From an uncultured Christensenellaceae bacterium (lineage in GTDB: Bacteria; Bacillota; Clostridia; Christensenellales; UMGS416), in contig CALWDW010000054.1 of assembly GCA_944376795.1 (NCBI GenBank), positions 1 through 64,000 of the forward strand: 64,000 nt of DNA, written 5' to 3'. The notes beneath the pieces are model-generated. The model was not told the DNA's origin and ran no database searches. It saw nothing but the letters and a program-made list of their open reading frames with translations. Both the position numbers and the translations under genes were made by a program. Position 1 is the first letter of the stretch, and each line of letters opens with the position of its first letter. Below are positions 61,946 to 64,000 of this stretch, one piece after another.

Positions 61946-62066
61946 TTTGGCGGCCCCCTCCGGCTGCTCCTGCTGTGCGGACGGGCGCTCCCGCGGCGGA
62001 AGGAAAAGGACCGACTGTATGGGAGGGCTGCCGCCGGATATGGGAAAGGACCAAAGGGGGTGAAAC

Positions 62067-63320
62067 ATGGGGTGGGATAGACTTCGAGAGACCATCGCCC
62101 CGTCCTTTCTCCCCCTGCTGGAAGATATGGAAAACGGCGCCCATATCCATTACTGGCTGGCAGGAGGGCGCGGCTCTGCCAAGAGCTCCTTCGCCGCCCT
62201 GACCATGGCGGAAGGCATCATGCAGGACGCCGCCCAGGGAACCCACAGCTGCGGGATTGTACTGCGGCGTTACGGCAATACCCTTCGGGAGTCTGTCTTT
62301 GCCCAGCTGATCTGGGCCATTGACCAGCTGGGCGAAATCGAAAACTGGCAGGCAGCGGTTTCCCCCATGGCTCTGACCTACCGCCCCACCGGACAGAAGA
62401 TCCTGTTTCGCGGCCTGGACGATCCCATGAAAATCAAGTCCATCAAGGTCAGCGAAGGTTGGTTCAAATACATCTGGTATGAGGAGGCCAGCGAGCTGGA
62501 GGATATGGAGAGCATTCGCAACGTCAATCAGTCCCTCCTTCGGGGCGGCGAGGTTTTCCAGGTACTCTATAGCTATAATCCCCCCAAATCCAGCCGTCAC
62601 TGGATCAACCAAACCACCGTCATGCCCCGTCCGGATACCTTGGTGCACCACAGCACCTACCTGGATGTGCCCCGGGAATGGCTGGGAGAGCCCTTCCTGG
62701 CGGAGGCCGAGCACCTCAAAACCGCCCGTCCCGAGGCCTATGCCCACGAGTACCTGGGAGAGGTGACTGGCACCGGCAGCGAGGTCTTTTGCAACGTGAC
62801 CCTGCGGCCAATCCCGCCGGAGGAATCCGCCCGCTTTGACCAGATCCGCAACGGCATCGACTGGGGATATGCTGCCGACCCCTTCCACTTCGCCCGCTGC
62901 CATTACGACCGAACCCGTCGGAGGCTGTATATCTTTTACGAAATCCACAAGGTGCGGCTCTCCAACCGAGCCGCCGCCGCGCTATTGGCGCCCCTAGTGG
63001 GCCGGGAACTGATCACCTGCGACAGCGCCGAGCCCAAGAGCATTGACGAAATGAAAGGCTATGGCCTCCGGGTGCGGGGCGCACGCAAAGGCCCGGACAG
63101 CGTGGAGTACGGGATCAAATGGCTGCAGGATTTGGAAGAAATCATCATTGATCCCGCGCTCTGCCCCGAGACCGCAAGGGAATTTACCCGGTATGAGTTG
63201 GACCGGGACCGGGACGGGAACTTCAAGGCGGGCTTTCCCGATCGGGAAAATCACAGCATTGACGCGGTGCGCTACGCCTGCGAGGGAGATATGACCCGCG
63301 GCGCGGTGAGCTTTACGTAA
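62067..63320 (+). CDS. Phage terminase large subunit (PBSX-type)
   Basis: A 417-aa packaging ATPase/nuclease. Walker A-like GGRGSAKSSFAAL near residue 33 and the adenine/ATPase motifs IWYEEASELEDMES are the ATPase part. GIDWGYAADPFHFAR, ELITCDSAEPKSIDEMK and NHSIDAVRYACEGD supply the RNase H-like nuclease acidic residues. The start at 62067 follows AAAGGGGGTG. No small subunit gene is visible upstream, which is unusual. Portal follows at 13 bases. Confidence 0.95.
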   Translation: MGWDRLRETIAPSFLPLLEDMENGAHIHYWLAGGRGSAKSSFAALTMAEGIMQDAAQGTHSCGIVLRRYGNTLRESVFAQLIWAIDQLGEIENWQAAVSPMALTYRPTGQKILFRGLDDPMKIKSIKVSEGWFKYIWYEEASELEDMESIRNVNQSLLRGGEVFQVLYSYNPPKSSRHWINQTTVMPRPDTLVHHSTYLDVPREWLGEPFLAEAEHLKTARPEAYAHEYLGEVTGTGSEVFCNVTLRPIPPEESARFDQIRNGIDWGYAADPFHFARCHYDRTRRRLYIFYEIHKVRLSNRAAAALLAPLVGRELITCDSAEPKSIDEMKGYGLRVRGARKGPDSVEYGIKWLQDLEEIIIDPALCPETAREFTRYELDRDRDGNFKAGFPDRENHSIDAVRYACEGDMTRGAVSFT

Positions 63321-63333
63321 AAGGAGAGAAAAG

Positions 63334-64000
63334 ATGACCTATATGGAAGAGCTGCTGGCGGCCATCCGGGCAGGCGCCCCCATGACCACGGCGCAGATCG
63401 TCTCCACCGAGCTGGAGGCTTGGCTTCACGGCCCCAAACGCGCCGCCATGCTGGCCGGACAGCGGTATTACGAGGCGCACAACAACATTCTCGACTGCCA
63501 TAGGACGGTGATCGGCAAGGACGGAGTCCCGGAACGACCGAGAAATATGGCCGATAACCATCTCTGCCATGCCTTCCTTCCCGAACTGGTGGACCAGAAG
63601 ATCCAGTACCTGCTGGGAAAGCCCTACAGCCTGCAATGCCAGCCGGAACGCCTCACCGAACAGGTCTGCGAAGCGCTGGGGGAGGATTTCCAGAAGCTGC
63701 TGGCGCGGCTGGCCCGGGACGCGGTGAACAAGGGCATCGGCTGGCTGTATGTTTACTACGACGAAGACGGCAGCCTGGCCCTCAAGCGCATGGAACCCGA
63801 AGAGATGCTCCCCTTGTGGGCCGACCGGGACCACACCCGGCTGGACGGCATGATCCGATGCTATCCGGTGGAGTGCTACGAGGGCCGGACCAAACGGATA
63901 CGGGAAAAGGTGGAACTGTGGACGCAAACCGGGGTGGAATACTTTGAGCGGTATCACGGGACTCTCACCCCCGATCCGGACCACGCCCCCGGCCCCATGA
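63334..64000 (+). CDS. Phage portal protein (SPP1 gp6-like), 3' end outside the window
   Basis: An open frame of 222 codons from ATG 63334, preceded by AAAGGAGAG, with no stop before the end of the window. MTYMEELLAAIRAGAP, AHNNILDCHRTVIG and NHLCHAFLPELVDQKIQYLLGKPYSLQ are typical of the SPP1 gp6-like portal family. GWLYVYYDEDGSLALKRMEPEEMLPLWAD matches the wing region. Portals form the dodecameric DNA channel of the head and follow the terminase in this order. Confidence 0.92.
   Translation, partial: MTYMEELLAAIRAGAPMTTAQIVSTELEAWLHGPKRAAMLAGQRYYEAHNNILDCHRTVIGKDGVPERPRNMADNHLCHAFLPELVDQKIQYLLGKPYSLQCQPERLTEQVCEALGEDFQKLLARLARDAVNKGIGWLYVYYDEDGSLALKRMEPEEMLPLWADRDHTRLDGMIRCYPVECYEGRTKRIREKVELWTQTGVEYFERYHGTLTPDPDHAPGPM

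Overview
The window looks like part of the chromosome of a GC-rich gut or rumen Firmicute, probably a Clostridia member of the Oscillospiraceae type. The support is: strong AGGAGG ribosome-binding sites, sigma-A promoters, high-GC codon use, a BioY biotin scavenger, many glycoside hydrolases without signal peptides, MATE pumps, and a Firmicute-type prophage. This assignment is inferred from content, not from a marker gene. No rRNA, tRNA or CRISPR array was seen.

Layout. (1) 1-8450 is foreign. It holds the 3' part of a VirD4/TraG-type conjugation coupling gene, cut off near 430 by an AT-rich minus-strand cassette. The cassette has an XRE regulator, an 822-aa protein of unknown function, a PAPS-reductase/ferredoxin/DUF4007-like fusion and an AAA ATPase, and it resembles sulfur-based DNA-modification/defence clusters. 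The ATPase gene is itself fused to antisense coupling-gene sequence at its 3' end, so both genes are broken at one junction. (2) 8590-24700 is mostly ordinary chromosome: an esterase, a polysaccharide deacetylase, exonuclease III, a GH95 fucosidase, two related membrane proteins, an autoregulated-looking MerR regulator, two MATE pumps, proB-argC, an Rsm22-like methyltransferase, a histidine phosphatase and a nitroreductase. (3) 24746-31077 is a five-gene minus-strand cassette with a ubiquitin-like flavour: a small membrane protein, a coiled-coil/FtsK-like protein, an E2-like protein with a 53-residue tandem duplication, a JAB-E1 (ThiF) fusion and a transglutaminase-like protease. The membrane protein and both E2 repeats share the motif DGTIVRxG. 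I consider this the best candidate for an undescribed system.

(4) 31286-61001 is largely carbohydrate metabolism. It contains an AI-2E-type exporter, an ion/anion permease, five tandem parallel beta-helix (pectate-lyase-3/GH28-like) genes, facing an operon of a Gfo/Idh/MocA dehydrogenase plus three xylose-isomerase-like TIM barrels (a fourth lies at 32700). Then come gdhA, a GNAT, an FAD oxidoreductase, bioY, GH5-MFS-MATE, another Gfo/Idh/MocA, GH36 with an SGNH esterase, and GH43. The enzymes lack visible signal peptides, so the cell probably imports short pectin, xylan or galactan fragments and finishes degrading them inside.

(5) 61150-64000 is the left edge of a prophage late region: a promoter carrying a LexA-like box, a Cys-rich small protein, a sigma-like/ArpU-like regulator, a promoter-plus-hairpin, the terminase large subunit, and a portal gene running off the window. 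Across the window there is a family of long near-perfect palindromes (five copies) between genes, and well-formed terminators separate most transcription units.
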